From assembly GCA_958430865.1 (NCBI GenBank), contig CAUDNR010004101.1:31027-95026 (forward strand): DNA of 64,000 nucleotides. The letters run 5' to 3'. Both the position numbers and the translations under genes were made by a program. Source of the stretch: Entrophospora sp. SA101. Its lineage: Eukaryota; Glomeromycota; Glomeromycetes; Entrophosporales; Entrophosporaceae. Shown one piece after another: positions 33,191 to 43,275 of this stretch (its first letter is position 1; each line of letters begins with the position of its first letter). A model generated the notes under the pieces. That model searched no databases. It saw only the letters and a program-made list of their open reading frames with translations, and was not told the origin of the DNA.

Positions 33191-33644
33191 AAAAATTAAC
33201 TCTTTTAAATTCGACCTTGCATTATGTTTAGGTTCGGTAGATACAAGTCTTGGAGCAACTACAACATCAAGAACAGTAGATTGTAAAAGAAGCAAGTTGC
33301 ATTCACGTCCAGAGACAATCTGATACTACCACTATATCAAGCACAAAATCAGTATCCTTTGATTACCAAAACTTCATCTAATGGTGTTACTTGCCTTCTT
33401 TAGTTTACGAAATAACCCATCGTTGCCTTCCAAGAGGCTTTATTACTTCTAGGAAACCATACACAAACATTTTTTGCAATTACGTATATTGTGATTACGC
33501 TAACTATGCTAATTTGAATAATTGTAGTGTATATACTCACGTGTGGACATGGTTATCACAATTATTGTCTACAAAGGTGCCAATCTAAATGTTTGATATC
33601 TTGGACTATCTTCAAGTTGAAATCAAAACGCACTAAAAAAAAGT

Positions 33645-34220
33645 ATGACGAAAAGATTAAACGAAAATGAGTTTATCGAAAATAACGAAAATACAGTTGA
33701 TGATGATGTATATCTTAAATTTGTTGTGTTTACAACCATTTCATTGACATTCATTATATTGATTATATCGAGAGATATGGTCAAGAGAAGAGTTAGGAAG
33801 AGAGTTATTCTTCAACCAAGTCGAAAACCAACCCTTTAAATACATTTTCGAGTAGTACAATTTAATTTATTAGATTATTTCAAAGGGTTGTCGCACGGTT
33901 GCTTCCAACTTCTTAAATTCGAACCATTTGTTAACGAAACAACTGTTAGTGAAGTGATTGTTGACAACATGAATCAAACCAACATTTATTTTTACGTTAT
34001 CAAATTCGTGCCTGTTCTTATTCCTCCACTCAAACAAATAATTGTTCACAACACAACGAACGCTATTTGGAATGTAATTATTTTTTATGTGTCAATTCTT
34101 AGTAAACGTTCTGGTCTTGGGGCAGTTCTTGTTTGTCTAATAAATTATTTGATCCAAGATCTTAGCCGGAAAAGGTTTTCTATCGGCGGAATCACTCATT
34201 CTAGTTGTAGATATTCATAA
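33645..34220 (+). other. two short hydrophobic open frames overlapping repeat D
   Basis: 33645-33839 (64 codons) has one predicted span (FVVFTTISLTFIILII) followed by a basic stretch. 33888-34220 (110 codons) is hydrophobic (FVPVLIPPLKQII, LGAVLVCLINYLI). The frames differ and are separated by a stop. They resemble a broken small membrane-protein gene, part of which was copied into repeat D. No family is recognised. Confidence 0.3.
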
Positions 34221-34402
34221 TCTTCATTCGATAAATGAAAATTTACTCGAACAATCGTTCAATGTGATTTGATTAACTCGGATAAAGCCTTAAATTATTC
34301 GAATAGAACCAGTTAGTAAAAATAGCAGTTTTCCAAAAAATGATTTTTTTTGGGTAAATGTGACCATTCAATGTGATTTTAATACTCAAATTGACTACGA
34401 AT

Positions 34403-34555
34403 CATTCGTTTTGATTCGAATAAACTTCATTTGAATAGAAATCCCTATTTCTGATCCCGTATATTTAAATTACTTGTACTTCATGACATCATTAGTATCC
34501 GTATAGTAATAGGGTTTCTATTCGTAATACAAATTCTTATTCGAACTAAAAATTC
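34403..34555. repeat. fold-back repeat with GAATAGAAACCCTAT ends
   Basis: The left TTGATTCGAATAAACTTC / GAATAGAAATCCCTAT is complementary to the right ATAGGGTTTCTATTCG / ATTCTTATTCGAA. Related ends occur near 6520 and 42,520. Confidence 0.55.
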
Positions 34556-35775
34556 GTTTTATTCGTTTATCCGTTTTTTTTCTTTAATCAAATTACAATG
34601 ATTATATTTATAATCTATATTACTATGACTTGTGAAAAAAAAAAGCCAGTTACTACTATTTTATTATTATACAAGGACTATGGAAAATTTTAATTGGTTT
34701 TATATTTTATTCGAATAAACAATATCCATGAATTATATATATTTTTGGATGTTGTGAAAATCTTTTCACAGCGGATTATGATCGCATATAAATTCGTTAT
34801 GATGAGATGGCATGTCGGTCGTGCAAATTATTGTGTATGGAATTTTTTATTTTTTATTTTTTTATTTTTGATTCCACTGAACTTTATTTATAATGTCATT
34901 GAAGCAAATTATCAGAAAATTCATAATTCATTTCATTCTCTTTTTCTCTTTCCAATATAAATTAGTTGTCTATTAAAATGTTCGTTATAAACAAAACGAG
35001 ATCAATTATAATGTTCCTTTTAAACAAGATGATATAAGACCAACACCAACGTTTTGTTACAATCCGTTATTAGTAAATTTTATTATATACTGCATATTGA
35101 TTTTAATATGGTTCATATATTGTGTGAAGGGTTAACATTATTATTGTCATTAGCAAAATAATTATTTCTAAAAGAACTATCTCTATTGTTCATATTTTAT
35201 AATTAAGAAGGAAGAGAGCATTCTCACTTGTGGACTACATTTATATTTTATTACTTCCATCAGTTATAATGCATAATCACACATTCTTTTCTTTACCATT
35301 TGATAATTTATCATGAATAATGCATTAATATTTTATTATCTCAGCAGTTGTATCATTGATTGTATCATTCAACTAGAATGCTAAATGCCAAAACTATTGT
35401 ATCATTATCATTACCTTTGACTTTTGACTTTGACTTTCGTCTCTTAAAATAGTTTTGGCAACCAACACCATTTAATATTAGTATATTAATAATATACAGT
35501 CGTTTTTTATTTTTTGTTAAGTGTAAGAATTACTTTTTTAAAAATGAATTTAAAATACTTTTACGAACAAATACTTTTATTTTGTGTGCGGAGATAATTA
35601 TTATTTTATTATTTTATAAAATGTTCATTATATATATTACTTAAGATTACACAGATTGATAAAATATAAGTAAGTTAGTCTATTTATTATCAATCGGTAA
35701 TCATTTAAATTGTTACATTAAGATAAAAAATTATCAATACAGTACAGATATTATTGATTGAACATTTACTAAATT
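34556..35775. other. AT-rich intergenic stretch with a small hairpin
   Basis: At 35,387-35,462 GCCAAAACTATT is mirrored by AATAGTTTTGGC, enclosing TTTGACTTTGACTTT repeats. An 88-codon hydrophobic frame at 34,694-34,960 has no support beyond being open. Confidence 0.4.
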
Positions 35776-37707
35776 TTAAACTATATCATCTTTAATATCA
35801 TCTTCAATATCTTCTTCAGGAGTAGGTTTGTTGTCAACCTTAGAAATAGGTTTATTTTTTTCAGAAACACGATGAGAGTAAAAAATATAATTAAGAAATC
35901 CTGTTTGAAGCACATTGACCAGCACGTAACCTTCGATTTTCCAATCTTTATTTTTGTCAATCATGTCATCATCTTCTTCCTCTTTTACAGGAATGTTATT
36001 TTTTTTTAGGACATCTGTAATAAGCCTACTCATTTCCTTTTTTTTTAGTTCCTGATCCACTTTTAGAATAAATGTATCTTCTTTTTGTTTGACTCCTTCA
36101 CAATAATGTTTCACGCAACTTTTGACTTTCTTGTCAACTTCCGTCTCCTTGTCTTCCTTTATAAGTTTACGTATCGCTTTCTTGACTTGCCTTTTAATGC
36201 GTTCTTCCTCCTTGTTTTTAAATAATAATAATAATGATTTCCAACTCCAACTGCCATTGTCCTCATCTTCCGATACCATTTTAAGCACACGAAAATATAC
36301 AGATTTATTATTAGTCAAAACATAATAGTATAAAGGTTCCTTGGAATCAGGTTTCTCGGAATCAGGTTCCTCCGTAACATAAACATATCCGTCTACAGAA
36401 TCGACTTTATACCTTTTCAACTCTCTCCCCTCCAAAGTGTCATCTTTGTCGTAGAAATCACTCTTATAAAAATGGTTGAAATGTTGAATATTTTCAGCGT
36501 TCATTTTTGCAAAAACTGCATGTCGATAATTTTTATAATAATGTTTATCAATATCTTCGACTTTGACTATTCCCTGGCTAGAAAAGAATGATGCAATTGA
36601 ACGAGTCAAAATGGTGACAAGTAAAGAATTGAAAATTGTGCTAATAATAGGACTGGTGCAAAAATAAGAATATTCAAAAAACAATTCGATCAAGGAAAAG
36701 AGAATCAGAAAAAAGAAAAACTTTTTATGAATAAAACGCTTGAAAAATCCATGTTTTCGATCCGATCCTGGAAAATGATAATTAAAAACTAAAACAACGG
36801 CTGTGATGAGATAAAGAAGATTTACTAAAAAGTGTATGAATTCTAAATTAAATAAAAACCCTGTCTTGGAATTATCATCCTCATAATTAGCATAATAAAG
36901 CTCAGTTCCATTTTCATTTGTATAAAGCTCATCATTTACATCAAATTGATCATAAAAGTATTTAGTTTCCGAATAAGTATAAAACAAGAGTACAATAGAG
37001 TGAATTAAATAAATCCAAATAATGACTGTTTTTAAACAAACAAACAAATTTTTGTTAGTCATCTTCCCGAAGATTATAACATTCGGTTTATTCCAACGCT
37101 TGTAAAAAACACATCCAATAATCAACAACAGAAGCGTAATTGCTACAAAACTCACTACTGTAATTATTAAAATATTAACCACCTCCTTATTAAAGTTTTC
37201 ATTAATATCATTAATCCTGTCAAGAAATTCAGCCTTGTTGATTGCACTTAGATTCTTTCCATAAATGTTTACAAAATCTTCCGTTATCTTATATAAATCA
37301 TCTGTATCCTTCTTAATTAGATTATACCAGAGTGGTTTACCGAAAATGTACCATGAAAGCATGGGCACCAAAGAAGACGTGAGAATAACAACATCATCAA
37401 TAAGGCAGGTTTTCATATAGCCAAACACAGATTTTGTACCGTAAACTGCTACAGTAAAAATAAGGAATGCAATAGGTATAAACGTCCCTAATTGAGAACC
37501 AAAGGTGCCAAATACTTTTTGTTCCTTGTATTCAGAAACACTACATTTCAATCCATTCACTGAGTCATAAACCGGAAAGTCAAACATCCTGTTAGTAATT
37601 GCTTCTGTTGCTGTAGGGATGAGACCAAATAAAAGATAAAATAAATAGAAGATAAAAGGTTTCCTAGAAAACTCAGGCCGAATAATTTTGGTTGTGAAAA
37701 ACATCAT
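35776..37707 (-). CDS. unrecognised multi-pass membrane protein, 643 aa
   Basis: A single uninterrupted frame, unusual amid the surrounding repeats. Residues 1-36 look like a signal or first span (FIFYLFYLLFGLIP). Further spans fall at about 74-95, 103-125, 176-202, 221-245, 287-310 and 329-370, so roughly seven to eight in all. An Asn/Thr-containing loop lies near 250-285. The C-terminal ~270 residues are soluble, highly charged (Lys/Glu-rich) and include a likely coiled coil around 500-570. It ends in an acidic tail. I do not recognise the family. The topology suggests an integral membrane protein with a large cytosolic tail; no catalytic motif is visible. It lies in the unique spacer, so it is single copy here. 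Confidence 0.75.
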   Translation of the reverse strand: MMFFTTKIIRPEFSRKPFIFYLFYLLFGLIPTATEAITNRMFDFPVYDSVNGLKCSVSEYKEQKVFGTFGSQLGTFIPIAFLIFTVAVYGTKSVFGYMKTCLIDDVVILTSSLVPMLSWYIFGKPLWYNLIKKDTDDLYKITEDFVNIYGKNLSAINKAEFLDRINDINENFNKEVVNILIITVVSFVAITLLLLIIGCVFYKRWNKPNVIIFGKMTNKNLFVCLKTVIIWIYLIHSIVLLFYTYSETKYFYDQFDVNDELYTNENGTELYYANYEDDNSKTGFLFNLEFIHFLVNLLYLITAVVLVFNYHFPGSDRKHGFFKRFIHKKFFFFLILFSLIELFFEYSYFCTSPIISTIFNSLLVTILTRSIASFFSSQGIVKVEDIDKHYYKNYRHAVFAKMNAENIQHFNHFYKSDFYDKDDTLEGRELKRYKVDSVDGYVYVTEEPDSEKPDSKEPLYYYVLTNNKSVYFRVLKMVSEDEDNGSWSWKSLLLLFKNKEEERIKRQVKKAIRKLIKEDKETEVDKKVKSCVKHYCEGVKQKEDTFILKVDQELKKKEMSRLITDVLKKNNIPVKEEEDDDMIDKNKDWKIEGYVLVNVLQTGFLNYIFYSHRVSEKNKPISKVDNKPTPEEDIEDDIKDDIV

Positions 37708-37842
37708 TAAATAAGTGGACGATTGATAAATAACAATCTATGAATAAATTATTCAAGAAATGAAGGAGGATTGAAGCTTAACTTTATAGGCATGCAAAGA
37801 TTCTGTTGAACGAAACATTTTTTTATTACGTGTCCCAAATCA

Positions 37843-38091
37843 ATGAAAAGCATCACACAAAAAAGCCTTCGCGTTAATATTTTCATAATAATAAACATTC
37901 CAAAGTGGGACAGTCTTTGTGTAATTTGCCTAACTTGTTTTATTTGCATTACCGGTTCATTGATGGTCCCATATTTAGTATTATTAATAATAATAAATCC
38001 TTATTTGAAATATTATGTGACGGACTCATTAAGAAACATGACAAAACAGACACCCCGCATTGCAGAAAAACCATGTAAGTGTGCGAAATGA
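37843..38091 (+). other. short hydrophobic open frame, uncertain
   Basis: 82 codons with one strong span (SLMVPYLVLLIIINPYL) and a Cys/Lys tail (EKPCKCAK). It is divergent from the 643-aa gene, starting 136 bp away. It could be a small membrane protein or an exon; no family is recognised. Confidence 0.3.
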
Positions 38092-38900
38092 CATGTATTG
38101 AGATAACGAAGAACTCTTACGGCGCTTTAGGGAAAATTAGGAAGAATTGAGCGGCAGAAGAACACACTGCTTTACAACATACCAACCAGAATCGGGTTTT
38201 ATACGATCAACAACACGACCGATTGCGAAAACATATTTAGTTTAATTTAATTAATTTAATAAAAAGAGCAACAAAAACATTAAAGAGTACAACAAAAAGC
38301 TTAATAAATCTGACCAAGATCCCAAAGATTGATAACTAAAAATAACGAAAGAAGAAAATTAATTAAACTACTCATGTATCGGAAAGAAGATGAGAAGAAT
38401 TTACGTTAACGGGACAAACAACAATCAACCAGAACTGACGATCTGGAATAAAAAAGGAAGAATCAAAAATACGCCAGAGTAAACAAAGAAATCAGAGGAT
38501 ATGAAATATTTATAGAAATTGAATAAAACCAGTACGACCAAGTCAATGCCAAAGTGAAAATAAGATTTTAAGCTTAGCATGAATTTATATCTTTGGGAAT
38601 AAAATAAGTTTATTTTGTATCAGTAAAATTTAGTCCCCTGAATTGATAGAGGGAGTATATATATAAATTGTAGTTTTCATAATCTAATTAATAATAATAA
38701 TAATATAGCTAATGATGATGATAATAAAAACTGAATCTAAATTATAAAAAAAATTTCTTATCATCACAAAAAAATATAACCTTCTGCTGGGCAGAGTTTA
38801 ATACCAAACAATGTACAAATTAGCAATCTTTAAATAGTGAAAGCAATGGTCAAATGAAAAATTATTGCACGATGGTTAAAATTCCTATAAAATAATAAGA
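38092..38900. other. A-rich stretch, possible decayed coding sequence
   Basis: 38,100-38,560 is purine-rich with fewer homopolymers than its surroundings, but every frame is interrupted. Nothing further can be said. Confidence 0.25.
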
Positions 38901-38913
38901 ATAATTTTAAGTC

Positions 38914-38990
38914 ATATGGTTGGCTCGGTCTAAAGACCTCCTATTTCTGCGCCACGTGGCCAAATTTCAAAAATAGCAATTTTGTAATTT
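38914..38990. repeat. dispersed repeat E, copy abutting the gap
   Basis: ATATGGTTGGCTCGGTCTAA, AGACC, GCGCCACGTG and AAATTTCAAAAA recur at 43,076-43,150. This copy is cut by the run of N. A tRNA-derived SINE head is possible (TGGCTCGGTC resembles a box A), but no box B is evident. Confidence 0.65.
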
Positions 38991-39000
38991 GNNNNNNNNN
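38991..39000. other. assembly gap (ten N)
   Basis: A run of N joins two contigs. It lies about 0.9 kb left of the symmetry centre of the inverted duplication (39,914.5) and interrupts repeat E. Confidence 0.99.
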
Positions 39001-39364
39001 NTGATGGTGACAATTTGTCAGATGTTCGCATTCTTTAAAGGACTAGATCAACCGGCTGGAAAAAATAATATCAACTAATATACCAAAGGGTTGCCACCCA
39101 ACGATTATAAAATTTACATTAGCCTGTCATAATGCCAGCTGCACAATGTGTTACTCCTCGAGATGATTAAAATAAAATGTCAAACTTGCACGCGTTTATC
39201 AGAGTAAATAATTCGTTTATTGCATAATTATCAAAATAATACTCAAAAATAAAAACCTCCTTTTATTTTTATATTATTTTCAATACTTTCATAATCCAGT
39301 AAAAACAATACAAATAAGTAAAACGTCCAATAATAAATCATTGAATCCATTTTGATGATGTCTC

Positions 39365-39640
39365 CTAAATGAAAACAGAAAAAGTCAATTATTTACCCAT
39401 GTCCTATGAACACCAATAACTCTAGTTATTTGTAATTCCTCCACGCTTGGAAATTCTTCATCATAATCAAGACTAGCTAATTCATCAAGAGATGATTTAT
39501 TAACATCCTTATCATTAGTAACGTATTGTTGTTGTTCTGGTGGTTTAACTTTGATATTTTTTTTTTCAAGCTTTTTCCTTCTTTTTTTGACATATTCCAT
39601 AATTCTCCCATGCTCGGAACTTCTTCTTTGACAAAACTGG
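39365..39640 (-). other. unrecognised basic/acidic open frame, possible gene fragment
   Basis: The minus-strand reading from about 39,640 to 39,385 begins in a frame without a clear start, includes SSEHGRIMEYVKKRRKKLEK, then an acidic section (LASLDYDEEFPSVEEL). A GTAAAT donor and TTTAG acceptor near its end would define a 32-bp intron, shorter than others here, so that join is doubtful. It resembles a nuclear protein fragment; no family is assigned. Confidence 0.35.
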
Positions 39641-40440
39641 GGGACGGGCTATTATTATTTGTTCTGATTATTATCTTCTTTAGAAGTTGGAATAATTTTT
39701 AATTGTTCTTTTCTTGATAACCGTTGTTGTTTTTGTTGTTTGTTATTTTAATTTTGTTTTGTGGTTTTATTGGTGTTGGTGTTGGTGGTGAATCCATTAT
39801 CCTTGTGAAAATTATGTGCTTAAATTTTCTTTGAATAATAATAATAATCAAAAAACAAATTTACTTTTATTATTCAGTGCCATAGTATATTTATTTATCT
39901 AGTTATTATTATTATTATAAATTATTTATAGTAATATCTTGTTGAATGGAAAAAAAGTTTGGATTCTTGTGGCACATCTAGCCAGTGTGTATTTCATTGG
40001 AAGATTTGGAAGTTGGTCTTCCAAATGCGCTCTCAATAACTAATACATTCCAGCCAATAAGGAGGATCATAATTTTTTTATTTATTTTTTTTCTACACTT
40101 GGTGTTGCACAAAGATTTGGTTTTTTTTTGTTGACGTGATTTTTTTTTTGGGAAGGAGGGACAGACGCGAATTGGGTTTTTTATTTCTTGGAAACAATTT
40201 ATTTTTTGACAGAGTCCAAGATGACAAAACGCGAATCTCCTAAAGAAGTTATGTTAATAACTAACTAGGTACTATTTTTTATTTGTATTGATATATATAT
40301 TTAGTTTATAAACATTTTAATTGAAATCAAAATGCGGAGCAGATCTTGCTGGGTATAAGAATCTCATCAAAATGTTTGGTATTTTGCTTTTCATAATCAT
40401 TATTAATAATAATATTATAATATTACAATCACAAGATGTA
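39641..40440. other. AT-rich intergenic stretch
   Basis: A minus-strand frame from 39,801 (MDSPPTPTPIKPQ, 32 codons) breaks quickly; it may be the 5' end of the preceding fragment. Otherwise nothing. Confidence 0.3.
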
Positions 40441-41440
40441 AAGGCAGCATAACTGACTGTTATAGAAGAGACATTTCAAATATGCAATGTTTGATTATTG
40501 GAAATTTTATAGATGTTGAAGCATGCATGCTACTTTTACAGTCATACTCACATATTCCTCATGTACATAAGGCTAATCTGACCGAGTCACCCTCGATGAT
40601 ACAATGATGCTGTTAAATTCCCGGGGAGGGATGTTTGGCCCTGGAGTTTATCAAGACTGCATCAATCATCAATGATGTTTTCACTAATCTTCCCAGACCA
40701 GAGAAGGCTGCTGGCACACTAGCTGAAAAGTCGCCTGCAATGATCCTACTCTAGGGTAAGGCTGACACTGTGTCCAAGTTGCAACTCTGCAGCATTTTGA
40801 AGAGTTGTGATATTAGGTGCACATAAACATCCAGATCATCAAAGAAATGAGAATCTGCAACTCATTCCAATTACAATTCAGAGCAGGGTTTATGGCTCTG
40901 AAATTGCATTTGGACTCTGATGTTAAGAGGAAAGTTGTAAAATAGGTTTGTATAATCATTTTCCCAAATGCTCTGTTTTTTTGATACTAATCAATTTATA
41001 ATTTTGGGTATGTATAGATTAAAATTATTGCATGATTATATATATCTTTGTCAGCAATATGGCCAACAAGAAAAATGGTTTGGATTTTGGTATGTTTTGT
41101 TTAAATTAAACATTCCCATAAATACTCTGTTTTTCTTTAATTTTTGTTTGACCAACTGAACTTGTTATTTAAATGGGGTAGGGTTGTTAACTCAGGACTC
41201 AAAACTCTGAATTCAGGGAAAATCCAAAACAACAACCCAAGTTGCAATCTCCTGAGTTGCAGACACCAACTTTGTTCTACAGGTTGGGATGTCACAAAGC
41301 AATCATCACACAAATGTCAACTCTTATCAGCAATCAATGCACATATGGTAACAACCAATCTGGTCTGAGAGGGAGATAGGGAATGTTTTGTCCAAAGCCT
41401 TCCAGCATGTGATGGACTTTACCCATAGGAAAAAATCCCA
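40441..41440. other. less AT-rich block, probable decayed mobile or coding sequence
   Basis: Base composition is visibly more balanced than the surroundings (e.g. 40,570-40,800) and homopolymers are rare, yet all six frames are broken. Around 41,187 GTTGTTAACTCAGGACTCAA resembles the terminus of the 29.1-kb hAT MITE. This suggests an old insertion of foreign or transposon origin. Confidence 0.35.
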
Positions 41441-42230
41441 TGGTTATAGAGGGTATTTGCATGTTTGTGATAGGAAATTTTAATTAAATCTGACACCTGA
41501 AATCAACATCAGATTTATTATTCATAAGGATCCATAATTGATAATCAGGAAAAATAATTTATTTTGCGAATCCCAGAGATCTGGGTAGACATTATTAAAA
41601 GTTTCATTTTTGCATAGCCTTGGTATTATTACTACTTGGGTGATGCAATTGTTTGTTATGTTAATGATGATATCAAATGTATTGAATAATAATCATGACT
41701 ATCATGAATATTTGATGGATGGAGGCATTCACATACAAGAAAATGAAGGAAATGATTAAATAGCTAAGTCATGTTTGTTTTATTAAAGACATATGATTAA
41801 TTGTATTTAAAATATGTAATAAAAAAATTGCAAGGCTGCACCACTGTGTCAATCAAGCTATCAAGCTGTTATGTTTGTGCATGATTTAAAATTCTTTTGT
41901 GCTAATTTAGAGTCCTTTGCTTATATATAATCTATTGGTTCTCTCTTTATTGGTTGAATGATGTCAAATTGGGTAATGGGATATCAGTAAATATCAGAAT
42001 ATGATTATTCTTTAAAGATATTGGCATACCAATAAGTTAATAATATTCTTAGTATTTTTATCATATATTCTAAAAGCCTATTAATAAATGTTGAAAGTGC
42101 CGATATTTATCAGATATTCTTCTAAAATTAATACTATTTTTTAATTAATTATTGGCTTAATTAAATGTAATTAAATTATTGGTTAAATATTTCTAAAGCT
42201 CTTTGTGCTAAAATAATATCATAATCTGAA
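41441..42230. other. AT-rich intergenic stretch
   Basis: No gene or repeat boundary recognised. Confidence 0.4.
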
Positions 42231-42366
42231 TAAAACGAATAATGCAAATAAAGCAATTAAAATGAATAAAAGCAAATAAAATGAATAAAAGCAAATAAAA
42301 CGAATAAAGCGAATAAAACGAATAATAATAATGAATAAACGAATAAAACGAATAAAATCGAATAAA
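42231..42366. repeat. AAAACGAATA short tandem array
   Basis: About a dozen degenerate copies of AATAAAACG / AATAAAGC run directly up to the MITE at 42,372. Confidence 0.8.
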
Positions 42367-42371
42367 ACGTA

Positions 42372-42514
42372 CATTTAGAACTCGTTAAGACAATGCTTTG
42401 ATAAACCGATGTTGTTTTATATTAAATTTACCTCAATAAGCCGATTTTATTAAGGTTTTTTAAATCGAAGTTTTTTTTCGAAAATATTGACTTCGGTTTA
42501 ACGAGTTCTGACCG
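42372..42514. mobile_element. Tigger-like MITE, AGAACTCGTTAA termini
   Basis: A 143-bp unit flanked by TA. The left end has TTTAGAACTCGTTAAGAC and the right end is the inverse of GGTCAGAACTCGTTAAACC. Internal AACCGAT / GCCGATTTTATTAAG words are subterminal-like. Same plan as 21,195-21,340. Confidence 0.65.
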
Positions 42515-42539
42515 TATTACGAATAGAAACCATGCATTA

Positions 42540-42810
42540 ATACTAAAATCAAAAAAACAACAATAAATAAACAAACAAATAGCTTTTATTGCGAAATAAT
42601 TGAATTTGTTCCTTTATGGAATTGATCACACAAGTAATAGTCAATTTAAATAGCATATTTAATGTATAAAGTTTAATGATTTTTAATGTTGCATTTTTTT
42701 GATACATCAATCTCAGTCCAAATCTTTTATTTCTTTTTTTTGATAAATAACAAATTTATCCTTTGTTTAATTGTTTTAGTAGATTCAAATAGATTTTATT
42801 AAATCAATGG
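42540..42810 (+). repeat. diverged copy of the arm segment 54,770-55,080
   Basis: Shares AGCTTTTATTGCGAAA, GATCACACAAGTA, TTTAATGATTTTTAATGTTG and ATACATCAATCTCAGTCCA in order with the right arm, and inverted with the left arm. It differs by indels and substitutions, so it is older than the arm duplication. Confidence 0.75.
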
Positions 42811-43075
42811 TACATTACAGCAAAATTTTCAGAGAACCCAAAGTGTATCAATTACACGAAAACATACTATTAAGTTAACTTATTACAAAGTCACTTTTAA
42901 AGTACAGCGAATTCTTGTTCCTTATATCATGTTTAATTAATTAATATCCCAGCCTGGGCGAATTATCCCATTTGGGATTATTTTCGTTAATACCTTCCAA
43001 ATATATAATAATAATACGAAATACCAAAATAAAATATACACGAATACAGATATTTTTAATGTTAATATATTATTA

Positions 43076-43150
43076 ATATGGTTGGCTCGGTCTAAAGACC
43101 CATATTGCTGCGCCACGTGCTTAAATTTCAAAAAATTGCGATTTCGTGAT
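43076..43150. repeat. dispersed repeat E, second copy
   Basis: Same words as 38,914-38,990, with ~10 differences. It ends near a CACGTG box. Confidence 0.65.
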
Positions 43151-43275
43151 TCGTTCAAAAATGCAATAATATTAATATCAAAGATTTTTTTAAGTTCCCG
43201 GATCATTATAAGAACATGCGTTAGTATTATCTTGTCTAATGCTAATGCAAGCAAGTTTTTACTTGTTTTTATAGA

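Noticed and set aside
39900..39930. Idea that the symmetry centre coincides with the N gap
   Set aside because: The centre is 39,914.5 while the gap is 38,991-39,000, and sequence around the centre is not palindromic; the spacer is unique.
38914..43150. tRNA or SINE call for repeat E
   Set aside because: A box-A-like word is present, but no box B, anticodon stem or acceptor pairing could be made; recorded only as a repeat.
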